NCBI RefSeq assembly: GCF_019931675.1
Contig: NZ_CP082922.1
Span: 3,363,001 to 3,427,000 of the forward strand
Source: Nocardioides rotundus
GTDB taxonomy: Bacteria > Actinomycetota > Actinomycetes > Propionibacteriales > Nocardioidaceae
DNA: 64,000 nucleotides
Direction: 5' to 3'
Made by a program: the position numbers and the translations under genes. Positions 35,347 through 43,943 of this stretch are shown one piece after another. The notes beneath the pieces are model-generated. The model was not told the origin of the DNA. It saw nothing but the letters and a program-made list of their open reading frames with translations, and ran no database searches. Numbering within the stretch: the stretch's first letter is position 1; the number at the start of each line of letters is the position of its first letter.

Positions 35347-36687
35347 TCATGCCGCGACCGGCTCCTCCTGCCACGCCTGGCCCTCGCGGGACGCGTCGTA
35401 CACGTTCTTGTCCAGGATGCCCTCGCGCTTGGCCACGATCGTCGGCACGAGCGCCTGCCCGGCCACGTTGGTGGCGGTGCGGCCCATGTCCAGGATCGGG
35501 TCGATCGCCAGCAGCAGGCCGACGCCCTCCAGCGGCAGCCCCAGGGTGGACAGGGTCAGCGTGAGCATCACGGTCGCGCCGGTGACACCCGCGGTGGCGG
35601 CCGAGCCGATCACCGAGACGAAGGCGATCAGGACGTAGTCGGTCACCGACAGGTCCAGTCCGAAGAACTGGGCGACGAAGATCGCCGAGATCGCCGGGTA
35701 GATCGAGGCGCAGCCGTCCATCTTGGTGGTGGAGCCGAGGGGTACGGCGAAGGAGGCGTAGGCGCGCGGCACGCCCAGGTTCCGCTCGGTCACGCTCTCG
35801 GTGACCGGCATCGTGCCCACCGAGGAGCGGGAGACGAAGCCCAGCTGGATCGCCGGCCAGGCGCCGGAGAAGAACTGCCGCACCGAGAGCCCGTTGAGCC
35901 GCAGCAGGATCGGGTAGACGCCGAAGAGCACCAGCGCGAGGCCGAGGTAGATCGCGATCGCGAAGGTGCCCAGCGAGCCCAGGGCGTCCCAGCCGTAGGT
36001 CGCGACGGCGGTGCCGAGCAGGCCGACGGTGGCGATCGGGGCGAGCAGGATGATCCACCACAGGATCTTCTGGACCACGGTCAGCGCGGAGCGGACGAAG
36101 GTCAGGAACGGGTCGGCCGCCGCGCCGACCTTGAGCGTGGCGACGCCGACGGCGATCGCCATCACCAGGATCTGCAGCACGTTGAAGGAGAGCCCGACGG
36201 TGTCGTCCTCCAGCCCGGCCTCGAGGCCCAGCACGTTCGCGGGCACCAGGCCGGTGAGGAAGTCCAGCCAGGAGCCGGTGCTCTCCGGCGCCGCGGCCGA
36301 GCCCTGGGAGACGCTGGTGTGGACGCCGGGCTGCAGCACCAGGCCGAGCACGATGCCGATGGACACCGCGATGAGGGCGGTGATCGCGAACCACGCCAGG
36401 GTCTTCCACGCCAGGCGGGCGGCGTTGGTGACCTCGCGCAGGTTCGCGATGGAAGCCACGATCGCCAGGAAGACCAGCGGCGGGACGACCGTCTTGAGCA
36501 GCGTCACGAAGATGCTGCCGACCGTGCCGAGGGTCTCGGTGAGCCAGTTGGGGTTCTCCTCGGTGCCGCCGAGGTTGCGCGCGACCAGGCCGAGGACGAC
36601 GCCGAGGACGAGGCCGATCAGGACCTGGACGCCGAAGGAGGGAAGCCGCAGCCGGCGCTGCGGTGTCGCGGTGCTCGAGGAGCTCAT
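35347..36687 (-). CDS. Dicarboxylate/amino acid:cation symporter (DAACS family)
   Basis: 446 residues with eight membrane segments and two re-entrant loops. Family signatures: SSVGTMPVTESV (serine-rich loop HP1 region), VPLGSTTKMDGC, and LDMGRTATNVAG in TM8/HP2 region, which hold the substrate and Na+ sites of GltP/DctA transporters. It imports glutamate/aspartate or C4-dicarboxylates with sodium or protons; which one is not readable. The ATG at 36687 is chosen because the family begins close to it; an upstream extension lacks family sequence. Confidence 0.9.
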   Translation of the reverse strand: MSSSSTATPQRRLRLPSFGVQVLIGLVLGVVLGLVARNLGGTEENPNWLTETLGTVGSIFVTLLKTVVPPLVFLAIVASIANLREVTNAARLAWKTLAWFAITALIAVSIGIVLGLVLQPGVHTSVSQGSAAAPESTGSWLDFLTGLVPANVLGLEAGLEDDTVGLSFNVLQILVMAIAVGVATLKVGAAADPFLTFVRSALTVVQKILWWIILLAPIATVGLLGTAVATYGWDALGSLGTFAIAIYLGLALVLFGVYPILLRLNGLSVRQFFSGAWPAIQLGFVSRSSVGTMPVTESVTERNLGVPRAYASFAVPLGSTTKMDGCASIYPAISAIFVAQFFGLDLSVTDYVLIAFVSVIGSAATAGVTGATVMLTLTLSTLGLPLEGVGLLLAIDPILDMGRTATNVAGQALVPTIVAKREGILDKNVYDASREGQAWQEEPVAA

Positions 36688-36765
36688 GGTTTCTTGCCTT
36701 TCTGCGGAGGGCAGAGGGCTCAGCCTGTCTGCCGCTCCAGGATGGGTCAATGGGACGCGACGGTC

Positions 36766-36791
36766 CCCTCGCCGGGAGCTGCCGGCGAGGG
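36766..36791 (-). terminator. GC hairpin between the antiporter and symporter genes
   Basis: CCCTCGCCGG (36766-36775) and CCGGCGAGGG (36782-36791) form a perfect 10-bp stem with a 6-nt loop, 120 nt after the antiporter stop and before the symporter start (both minus strand). No U-tract follows, so termination is only possible, not certain. The rest of the 223-bp gap shows no gene. Confidence 0.4.
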
Positions 36792-36910
36792 AGGACAGGC
36801 CTCAGAAGGTGCTCTGGGTGCGCTCGAGGTCCACCGAGAGACGACGCGTCAGGAAGGCGCCGCAGTAGGACGGAGTGCACACGACCGTCCCAACCGGCGT
36901 CGGCGCGGGT

Positions 36911-38227
36911 TCATTCCTGTGACGTCGGTCGCTGCTCGAGCCGCTGCATCGCGGGGGTCGCGGTGACCCCGTGGACGACGACGGAGAGCACGATGGTGAA
37001 CGCCACCGTCGCCCACAGCCACGGGTCGACCGTGGTGCCGATCTCCCCGGTGCCGTAGGCGAGGTAGTAGACCGAGCCGATCCCGCGGACCCCGAAGAAC
37101 GCCACCGCTGCGCGCTCGCCGCGGTCCAGCCCCCCGGGCTCGCTCGCCGGACGGGGGCGGATGCTCAGGGCGAGCCAGCCGGTGAGCGGCCGGATGACCA
37201 GCACCAGGGCGACGCCGATCGCGACGCCCCACCAGGTCAGCGCCGACAGCAGCCCGCTGCCCAGCGCGATGCCGATGAAGAGCAGCCCCAGCAGGGTGAA
37301 GAGCAGCTCCAGCCGCTCGATCATGTCGTGCATCCCGCGGTGGTAGGAGTGATGGCGCTCGGCGGAGCGCATCGCCACCGCACAGGCGAACACGGCGAGG
37401 AAGCCGTAGCCCTGGACGAGCTCGGAGACGCCGTACGCCGTCAGCAGCGCGGCCAGCGCCAGCAGCGGGTCACCCCGCTCGGCGATCCGCACCAGCTCCA
37501 GCCGGGAGCGGAAGGCGAGCCGCCCGAGGACCCACCCGATGGCCGTGCCGACCAGAACGCCCACGGTCACCTTGACCACGACGTACCAGCCGATCCACTC
37601 CACGAACCCGGACCAGAACGAGCCACCGGCCGCGAGCAGGACCGCGCCGTAGAGGAAGGGGAAGGCCAGCCCGTCGTTGAGCCCGGCCTCGGAGGTGAGG
37701 GCGAAGCGCACCTCGGACCGCTCGTCGACCTGGTCCACCTCGTCGTCCTCCAGGTCCACGATCGGGCCGCCGACCTGGACGTCGGAGGCGAGCACCGGGT
37801 CGGTCGGCGCGAGGGCGGCGCCCAGCAGCAGCGCCAGCGGGAGGGAGAGACCGGCCAGCCACCCCAGACCCGTCACCGCCGCGATGCACAGCGGCATGGC
37901 GATCCCGAGGAGCCTCCACGTGGGCGACCAGGCCCGGCGGCTGGCCCGGTCGAAGGGCCGCAGCTGTCGGTCCAAGGCCAGGCCCACGCCCATCAGCGAG
38001 ATGATCACCGTGAGCTCGGTGACGTGCTCGATGACCGCGCGGTTGCGCTCGGGGTCCAGGGGCAGGTGGTCGGTCAGCGGCGAGAGGCCGAGCACGATTC
38101 CCACGCCGAGCAGCACGATCGGCGAGGAGATGGCGACGCGGCTCACCAGCGGTGGCACCACGAGCGCGAGAATCAGTGCCAGGCCGGCCAGCAGGTAGGT
38201 CACATCCGCACCGGTCAGGTCGAGCAC
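36911..38227 (-). CDS. CPA1-family Na+(K+)/H+ antiporter, NhaP-like
   Basis: 438 residues with about twelve membrane segments. The ion-site region is ALAPTDPVLASDV (TM5-like, with the TDP motif) followed by SEAGLNDGLAFPFL (the ND pair), both characteristic of CPA1 exchangers; AAVAFFGVRGIGSVYYLAY matches the later GxRGxxSxxY region. GTG at 38227 has AAGGAG 6 nt upstream. It exchanges protons for sodium or potassium in pH/salt homeostasis. Confidence 0.88.
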   Translation of the reverse strand: MLDLTGADVTYLLAGLALILALVVPPLVSRVAISSPIVLLGVGIVLGLSPLTDHLPLDPERNRAVIEHVTELTVIISLMGVGLALDRQLRPFDRASRRAWSPTWRLLGIAMPLCIAAVTGLGWLAGLSLPLALLLGAALAPTDPVLASDVQVGGPIVDLEDDEVDQVDERSEVRFALTSEAGLNDGLAFPFLYGAVLLAAGGSFWSGFVEWIGWYVVVKVTVGVLVGTAIGWVLGRLAFRSRLELVRIAERGDPLLALAALLTAYGVSELVQGYGFLAVFACAVAMRSAERHHSYHRGMHDMIERLELLFTLLGLLFIGIALGSGLLSALTWWGVAIGVALVLVIRPLTGWLALSIRPRPASEPGGLDRGERAAVAFFGVRGIGSVYYLAYGTGEIGTTVDPWLWATVAFTIVLSVVVHGVTATPAMQRLEQRPTSQE

Positions 38228-38357
38228 ACGGTCTCCTTCGCCGAGTCGTAGGTCGTGGTCCCCGATCAGGATCAACCGAGTCGGGCCGAGACTCATCCTC
38301 CTTGCGGGCGTGACCATGGCCACACGCCTGAGCACGGGGAGCGGTAGCGTTCGCCGC

Positions 38358-39629
38358 GTGCGAGGGGTTGCGGCGGGGATGCTGCTGGTGCTGACCGCCG
38401 GCTGCACCGCCGGGGAGGAGCCAGGGATGGGATCGACCGAGCGGACCGAGCCGAGCAGCCCATCGGCGACGGCGAGTGAGTCGGAGACGGTGACCGGGTC
38501 TCCCGACGCGACCGCCCAGCCGACGGCGCCCCCCGGGCGGCTCGCGGCCGACCTGCGGCAGGCGACCTGGGACGACGACCTCGGCGCGGCCCGCCGCCTG
38601 GTCGAGCAGGGCGCCGACGTCAACGCCAAGGACGACACCCAGCAGTCGGCGTACCTCATCGCCGCCAGCGAGGGACGCGACCGGATCCTCGAGCTGACGC
38701 TGCGCAACGGGGCCCGGGTGAACGACAAGGACTCCTTCAACGGCACCGCGCTGATCCGGGCCGCCGAGCGCGGCCACGCCTGGGCCACCGGACGGCTGCT
38801 GCAGGCCGGCATCGACCGGGACCACGTGAACAACCTCGGCTGGCAGGCCGTGCACGAGGCGGTGTGGCTGGGCGAGCCGACCCGGGAGTACGTCGACACG
38901 GTGCGCGTCCTGGTCGCTGGCGGCGTCCAGCTCGACCGGACGGCACTCGGGCAGGGGCTCACCCCGCTGGAGATGGCTCGGAGCAAGGGCCACGACGGTC
39001 AGGTCGCCACCCTGGAGCGCGCCCGGGCGGAGGCACCGGCGGACCCCGACGCCCTGCTGCTGCGCGCCGCCGCCGAGGGCGACCCCGACTCTGTCGCGAT
39101 GGCCCTGCGCCACGGCGCGGACCTGGAGACCCGCGACGAGCGACGACGTACCCCCCTGCTCCTGGCGGTCACCGAGGACCGCGTGGCCGTGGCCCGGCTC
39201 CTCGTGGCGATGGGGGCCGACCCGGACGCGGTGGACCACCAGCAGGACACCCCGTGGCTGGTCACCGGCGTCACCGGCAGCGTGCCGATGCTCGAGGCGC
39301 TGCTGCCCGCGGACCCCGACCTCACCATCACGAACCGGTACGGCGGGGTCTCGGTGATCCCCGCCAGCGAGCGCGGACACGTGGAGTACGTCCGACGGGT
39401 GGTGCAGACGCCGATCGACGTCGACCACGTCAACGACCTCGGCTGGACCGCGCTGCTGGAGGCGGTCGTCCTCGGCGACGGCGGTCCCGCGCACCAGGAG
39501 ATCGTCCGGATCCTCCTCGACGCCGGGGCCGACCCGAGCATCGAGGACAACGACGGCAACACCGCGCTGGAGAACGCGCGCCGGCTGGGCCACGACGAGA
39601 TCGCCCGGATCCTGGAGCAGGCCCGATGA
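38358..39629 (+). CDS. Lipoprotein with ankyrin repeats
   Basis: 423 residues from a GTG at 38358. A short signal peptide (RGVAAGMLLVLTAGC) ends in a lipobox, then a Ser/Thr/Glu-rich tether. Residues ~75-225 and ~230-420 are two ankyrin arrays with repeats such as GADVNAKDDTQQSAYLIAAS, GADLETRDERRRTPLLLAV and GADPSIEDNDGNTALENAR. TAGCGT (38345-38350) ends 7 nt before the GTG and there is no ribosome-binding site, so it is probably leaderless; this decides against the GTG at 38310. A surface-exposed protein-binding scaffold. It overlaps the YjiH-like gene by 4 nt. Confidence 0.85.
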   Translation: MRGVAAGMLLVLTAGCTAGEEPGMGSTERTEPSSPSATASESETVTGSPDATAQPTAPPGRLAADLRQATWDDDLGAARRLVEQGADVNAKDDTQQSAYLIAASEGRDRILELTLRNGARVNDKDSFNGTALIRAAERGHAWATGRLLQAGIDRDHVNNLGWQAVHEAVWLGEPTREYVDTVRVLVAGGVQLDRTALGQGLTPLEMARSKGHDGQVATLERARAEAPADPDALLLRAAAEGDPDSVAMALRHGADLETRDERRRTPLLLAVTEDRVAVARLLVAMGADPDAVDHQQDTPWLVTGVTGSVPMLEALLPADPDLTITNRYGGVSVIPASERGHVEYVRRVVQTPIDVDHVNDLGWTALLEAVVLGDGGPAHQEIVRILLDAGADPSIEDNDGNTALENARRLGHDEIARILEQAR

Positions 39630-40945
39630 GCACGGCGACCCCCGGGAGCGGGACCCGGACCGGTGCGTCGATGTGGAAGTTCTTCGTGTTCTCCGCGATC
39701 GGGGTGCTCGCGTTCTTCGTCCCGATCCCGATCGGCGGCACCACCACGATCCTCCTCGACCACCTCGTCACCTGGGTGGAGGAGACCGTCCCCGGCGCGC
39801 TGCCGTGGTACGCGCTCGCCCTGATCGCGGGCGGCGCCGTACTCCCCTTCGCCACCGGGACCTGGCGCCGCAGCACCACCGACGCGGTGTTCGCCCTGGC
39901 CCGCCTAGTCGGCCTGGTCGTCGGCGTCATGCTCGTGCTAGGCGTCGGCCCGGCCTGGCTCTTCGCCGACGACATGGGGCCGTTCCTGCTCAACGCGCTG
40001 GTGATCCCGGTCGGCCTGCTGGTGCCGATCGGCGCGGTCTTCCTCGCGCTGCTGGTCGGCTACGGCCTGATGGAGTTCATCGGGGTGCTCGCCCGGCCGC
40101 TGATGAAGCCGGTGTTCGGCACGCCCGGTCGCTCGGCGGTCGACGCCGTGGCCAGCTTCGTCGGCTCCTACTCCCTGGCCCTGCTCATCACCAACCGCGT
40201 CTACCTGGAGGGGAAGTACAACCAGCGCGAGGCGATGATCATCGCCACCGGATTCTCCACCGTGTCGGCCACGTTCATGATCGTGGTCGCCAAGGCGCTG
40301 GACCTGATGGGCCACTGGTCCTTCTACTTCTGGTCGACGCTGGTCATCACCTTCGTGGTCACCGCGCTCTCGGTCCGGATCTGGCCGCTGCGGTCGTGGA
40401 CCCAGGACGGCGCCCCGGGGGTGACCCCGCAGCCGGAGCAGGACGCCGAGGGCCCTCGGCTCGCCGCAGCGTGGGCCGCCGCCCGCGAGACGGTCGCCGC
40501 GGACCCCGGCATCGGACGCACCCTGTGGGTGAACGTGCGCGACGGCTTCCTCATGGCGATGGCGATCCTGCCCTCGATCCTCTCCATCGGGCTGCTCGGC
40601 CTGGTGCTGGCGGAGTACACCCCGCTCTTCGACTGGCTGGCCTGGCTCTTCTACCCGCTCACCTGGCTGCTGCAGATCCCCGAGCCGATGCTGGTCGCCA
40701 AGGCGGCGGCGCTCGGGGTCTCGGAGATGTTCCTGCCCGCGGCCCTGGTCACGGGGTCCGCGATGGCGGTGAAGTACGTCGTCGCGGTGGTCTGCGTGTC
40801 CCAGGTGATCTTCTTCTCCGCGATGGTGCCGAGCCTGGTGGGGACGCAGATCCCGGTCTCGATCCCGCGGCTGCTGGTGATCTGGTTCGTCCGCGTCGTG
40901 CTCAGCCTGGCGATCGCGATCCCGGTGGGGCTGCTCGTCTTCTGA
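39626..40945 (+). CDS. YjiH-family nucleoside-recognition (Gate-domain) membrane protein
   Basis: 439 residues, about eleven membrane segments. The two gate-like halves show FVGSYSLALLITNRVYLEGKYNQREAMIIATGF and SVILPSIL-like / LGVSEMFLPAALVTGS segments typical of YjiH/SpmA-B-like proteins. Function of the family is not established; a transport role is assumed. ATG overlaps the ankyrin lipoprotein stop (ATGA), so the two are translationally coupled. Confidence 0.8.
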   Translation: MSTATPGSGTRTGASMWKFFVFSAIGVLAFFVPIPIGGTTTILLDHLVTWVEETVPGALPWYALALIAGGAVLPFATGTWRRSTTDAVFALARLVGLVVGVMLVLGVGPAWLFADDMGPFLLNALVIPVGLLVPIGAVFLALLVGYGLMEFIGVLARPLMKPVFGTPGRSAVDAVASFVGSYSLALLITNRVYLEGKYNQREAMIIATGFSTVSATFMIVVAKALDLMGHWSFYFWSTLVITFVVTALSVRIWPLRSWTQDGAPGVTPQPEQDAEGPRLAAAWAAARETVAADPGIGRTLWVNVRDGFLMAMAILPSILSIGLLGLVLAEYTPLFDWLAWLFYPLTWLLQIPEPMLVAKAAALGVSEMFLPAALVTGSAMAVKYVVAVVCVSQVIFFSAMVPSLVGTQIPVSIPRLLVIWFVRVVLSLAIAIPVGLLVF

Positions 40946-40977
40946 CGCGGCCCCGCCGGGATCGCTCGCCGGTGGCC

Positions 40978-41535
40978 TCAGGCGCAGTACGGCGACCCGG
41001 GCGCGTCGAGGTAGCGCGCGGAGACCCAGGTCCCGTTGCCCAACTGGTACCACGCCTTGTCGGACTGGTTGTTCTGCATGCCGTTGATCCAGCACACGGC
41101 CGTCACCCGGTCACCGCGGTGCAGGCGGCCCTCCTTGTCGGCCCGCAGCAGCGGTGCCTCACGGCGGTTCAGCGTGTCCGTGGTGACCTTGCCCGTCGTC
41201 CGCGTCGGCTCGCCGCACAGTCGCGGCGCGCGGCCGACGTTGTCGACGTACTTGGCACTGACCCACTTCTGGCCACGTGCCTTGACCCGGTACCACAGGT
41301 CGTTGCCCTTCACCTCGACGCTGCGGACCTTGCACACCAGCCGGATCCGCGACCCGTTGGCGAAGGAGTCGATGGTCGGCGTCCCCGACGCGGGCACGAA
41401 GTGGGCCTTCAGGCCCCCTCGGGCGTCGACCTTGCCGACGTACGTCGTGGCCGCGTCCGCCGGCGTGGCCATCAGGCCGGATCCCAGCGTCGCGACGACG
41501 GCGGTGGCCAGTGCTGCGGTGCGTGCTCCCAACAT
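40978..41535 (-). CDS. Secreted protein with two SH3-like domains
   Basis: 185 residues. Signal peptide (TAALATAVVATLGSGLMATPADA) with a likely ADA cleavage site. Two short SH3-like repeats follow: SRIRLVCKVRSVEV...WYRVKARGQKWVSAKYV and DRVTAVCWINGM...WYQLGNGTWVSARYL, each with a cysteine in the same place and a final cysteine (SPYCA). Such bacterial SH3 modules often bind cell-wall peptides. ATG at 41535 has AAGGGGGAA upstream. Confidence 0.82.
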   Translation of the reverse strand: MLGARTAALATAVVATLGSGLMATPADAATTYVGKVDARGGLKAHFVPASGTPTIDSFANGSRIRLVCKVRSVEVKGNDLWYRVKARGQKWVSAKYVDNVGRAPRLCGEPTRTTGKVTTDTLNRREAPLLRADKEGRLHRGDRVTAVCWINGMQNNQSDKAWYQLGNGTWVSARYLDAPGSPYCA

Positions 41536-41642
41536 GAGGTTCCCCCTTGCTCGGTTCCGGCGCCGGACCTCCCGACGCTCTCGACTGGGGTGACGCATGG
41601 GGTCGGTGGGAGGTTGCACCCGACCCGCGAACTTCTCGGCCC

Positions 41643-41678
41643 TTGGAATACTTCATCTGTTGAACTAGTTTCCCGAGC
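41643..41678 (+). promoter_or_regulatory. Promoter of the FrnE-like gene, likely leaderless
   Basis: TTGGAA (41643-41648), a 17-nt spacer, then TAGTTT (41666-41671), then 7 nt to the ATG at 41679. No ribosome-binding site lies before the start. This is one of the best-formed sigma-A-type promoters in the window, and transcription should begin at the A of the start codon. Confidence 0.6.
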
Positions 41679-42377
41679 ATGAGAATCGATGTGTGGTCCG
41701 ACGTGGCCTGCCCCTTCTGCTACCTCGGAGAGCGCCGGCTGGAGCAGGCGCTGGCCGACTTCCCGCACCGGGACCAGGTCACCGTGGTCTCCCGCAGCTT
41801 CGAGCTGGACCCGGCCGCCGAGCGCGGCGAGCACCGGCCGATGGCTGAGGCGCTGGTCCAGAAGTTCGGCTCCACCGCAGCGCAGGTCGAGGCGATGCAG
41901 CGCGGCATCGCCGCCCAGGTGAACGAGGCCGGGCTGCCCTTCGACACCTCGCGGGCGATGGTCGGCAACACCGCGGACGCTCACCGGCTGGTCCACCTGG
42001 CCGACGAGGCCGGGCTCGCCCGGGAGATGATGCGGGCACTGCACCGCGCCTACTTCTCCGAGGGCCTGCGGGTCGGCGACGCCGACGAGCTGGTCGCGCT
42101 GGCGGGGAAGGTCGGGCTGGACGAGGCGCGGGTGCGCGAGGTGCTCGCCGGCGACGAGTACTCCGACGCCGTCCGCGACGACCAGACGCGCGCCCGCCAG
42201 CTGGGCATCACCGGCGTCCCGTTCTTCCTCTTCGAGGACAAGTACGGCGTCTCCGGCGCCCGCTCGGTCGCGGAGCTGCGCAGCGTCTTGGACGAGGTCT
42301 GGGCCAAGGAGCACCCGGTCCAGATGCTCGGCGACGACGCCGAGGGCGCGGTCTGCACCGACGACACCTGCCGCTGA
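41679..42377 (+). CDS. DsbA-family oxidoreductase, FrnE type
   Basis: 232 residues, no signal peptide. The thioredoxin-fold active site is ACPFCYLGERRL (CPFC, ~11-14). A helical insertion (~60-150) and a second thioredoxin strand with the cis-proline (GITGVPFFLFEDKYGVSGA) identify the FrnE/2-hydroxychromene-isomerase-like DsbA group. Relatives are cytoplasmic disulfide oxidoreductases linked to oxidative stress; partner unknown. A C-terminal CTDDTC pair of cysteines may be a second redox site. Confidence 0.88.
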   Translation: MRIDVWSDVACPFCYLGERRLEQALADFPHRDQVTVVSRSFELDPAAERGEHRPMAEALVQKFGSTAAQVEAMQRGIAAQVNEAGLPFDTSRAMVGNTADAHRLVHLADEAGLAREMMRALHRAYFSEGLRVGDADELVALAGKVGLDEARVREVLAGDEYSDAVRDDQTRARQLGITGVPFFLFEDKYGVSGARSVAELRSVLDEVWAKEHPVQMLGDDAEGAVCTDDTCR

Positions 42378-42417
42378 GGCCCGCCCGTCCCGCTGACTGG
42401 AGGTAGCCCCGAAGCCC

Positions 42418-42963
42418 TCAGCGCAGCGGCGCCAGCTCGGCCGGGCGAAGGCGGTAGACCTGAAGCCGCAGGTCGTAGTACTTCTCCGTCTCGCCGACCC
42501 ACTCCATCCCGAGCCGCTGGGCGGTCGCGCCGCCGCGCTCGTTGGTGGGCCGGACCACGGAGAAGATCTCGTCCACGCTGTGCTGGGCGAAGGCCCACTG
42601 CGCGACCGCGTGGCCGGCCTCGACGGCGTACCCCTGGCCCCAGGCGTCCGGCACCAGCTGCCAGCCGAGCTCGAGGTCCTCGCCACCGGGCGGCAGGTAG
42701 AGCAGGATCACGCCGCCGATCACCCGGCCGGTCTCGGTGAGCTCGATCGCCCAGCGGCCGGCGGGCGGGGCGAGGCGCTCGTCCTCGGCCCTCCACTGCT
42801 GCAGGACCGCGCGCATCGCGGCGGCGTCGGGTACGGCGTCCATCGCCGGGCTCAGCCAGCGCGCGACCTCCGGCCGGCCGTAGATCTCGAACGCCGCCTC
42901 CGCGTCGTCGACCGTCCACGGTCGCAGCGTCAGCCGGCTGGATGTGATCGTGCTTCCCGCCAT
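42418..42963 (-). CDS. GNAT N-acetyltransferase, RimJ/RimL type
   Basis: 181 residues. SRLTLRPWTVDDAEAAFEIY at the start, LELGWQLVPDAWGQGYAVEAG (acetyl-CoA loop in the W-x-x-P-x-x-W-G-Q-G-Y-A pattern) and IFSVVRPTNERGGATAQRLGM are classic RimJ/RimL family signatures. Acceptor (protein N-terminus or small molecule) unknown. Single gene; ATG at 42963 with a purine-rich G tract upstream. Confidence 0.9.
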   Translation of the reverse strand: MAGSTITSSRLTLRPWTVDDAEAAFEIYGRPEVARWLSPAMDAVPDAAAMRAVLQQWRAEDERLAPPAGRWAIELTETGRVIGGVILLYLPPGGEDLELGWQLVPDAWGQGYAVEAGHAVAQWAFAQHSVDEIFSVVRPTNERGGATAQRLGMEWVGETEKYYDLRLQVYRLRPAELAPLR

Positions 42964-43039
42964 GGGGCTCCCCCTCCGCTCCGGCCTGGCACCGCACGGC
43001 CGCGCCGTGCTCGCAGCCTAGCGGGCCGACCCGCCCGGC

Positions 43040-43312
43040 TCACGGAACCGGGATCACCACGTTCCACTCGCGCAGCTGCGGGGAGCCGACGACGCCGGCG
43101 GCGGTGTAGGGGTCGGCGTCCACGATCGCCTGCGCCTCCGCCTCGTCGGCGACGTCGAAGACCACCAGCGCCCCCGAGCCGTCGCCCCAAGGGCCGGCCA
43201 TGACGACCTTGCCCTCCTCGTGCAGGCCGCGGAGGTAGTCCAGGTGCTGCGGCCGGGCGGCGGCGCGCGCGTCGGGGTCGGTGTAGGTGAAGGTCAGTGC
43301 GAAGCGCGCCAT
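43040..43312 (-). CDS. YciI family protein
   Basis: 90 residues. RPQHLDYLRGLHEEGKVVMAGPWGDGSGALVVFDVADEAEA is the YciI-like ferredoxin-fold core with the His (~25) and the acidic residue proposed as an active-site pair; the end has DPYTAAGVVGS. Function of the family is not settled; a small catalytic or hydrolytic role is assumed. Co-transcribed with the hydrolase gene upstream (7-nt gap). Confidence 0.85.
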   Translation of the reverse strand: MARFALTFTYTDPDARAAARPQHLDYLRGLHEEGKVVMAGPWGDGSGALVVFDVADEAEAQAIVDADPYTAAGVVGSPQLREWNVVIPVP

Positions 43313-43319
43313 GCACTCA

Positions 43320-43919
43320 TCATGCACCTCGCGCCCGCGACCCCGCGGCCGTCGCCCGTTGCGGCTGGCGAACCAGCCGCGCGAGCAGGTGCCGGACCCC
43401 CGGCCAGGGGCCGAAGCCGGACGCCGGGTTGAGGTGACCGACGGGGCCCAGCTCCACCACGGAGGCACCCCAGTCGGCCGCCATGGCTCGGACCCGGCCG
43501 GGGTCGCCCAGCGGGTCGTCGGTGCTGGCCGCCACGAGACTGGGGAACGGCAGCGGCGTCCCGGACACCGGCAGCCAGCCGGCGGCCCTCAGCTCCGCCA
43601 GCCGAGGATAGGCCGGCGGCAGCTCGTCGGCCAGATCCGGCGGGGTGGCGAGCAGGGCGCCGCGGATCCCGCCCGCGGTCGCGTGCCGCGTCGCCCAGTG
43701 CACGGTGACCAGCACCCCCGCGCTGTGCGCCACGAGGGTGACCGGACCGTTCGCCTCGGCGACCGCGCGGTCCAGATCGGCCACCCTGCCGTCGAGGTCG
43801 CAGGGATGGCGGTCGAAGGAGCCGACCACCCGAGCCGCCGAATGGGTCGCAGCCAGCCGGGACTGCCAGTGGTCGGGCGAGTCCCCCCGGAGGCCCGGAA
43901 TCAGCAGGATGGTGGACAT
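43320..43919 (-). CDS. RBBP9/YdeN-family serine hydrolase
   Basis: 199 residues. ILLIPGLRGDSPDHWQSRL at the N-terminus and the nucleophile elbow VAHSAGVL (HSAG) identify the RBBP9/YdeN alpha/beta hydrolase group; the end GHLNPASGFGPWPGV holds the catalytic His. ATG at 43919 has GGAGGTG upstream, a strong site. Substrate unknown. Confidence 0.88.
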   Translation of the reverse strand: MSTILLIPGLRGDSPDHWQSRLAATHSAARVVGSFDRHPCDLDGRVADLDRAVAEANGPVTLVAHSAGVLVTVHWATRHATAGGIRGALLATPPDLADELPPAYPRLAELRAAGWLPVSGTPLPFPSLVAASTDDPLGDPGRVRAMAADWGASVVELGPVGHLNPASGFGPWPGVRHLLARLVRQPQRATAAGSRARGA

Positions 43920-43943
43920 CGGAGCACCTCCGTCGGGCTCGGG

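Noticed and set aside
40946..40977. A bidirectional terminator between the YjiH-like and SH3 genes
   Set aside because: The 32-bp gap is GC-rich but pairing is imperfect and there is no T-tract on either strand.
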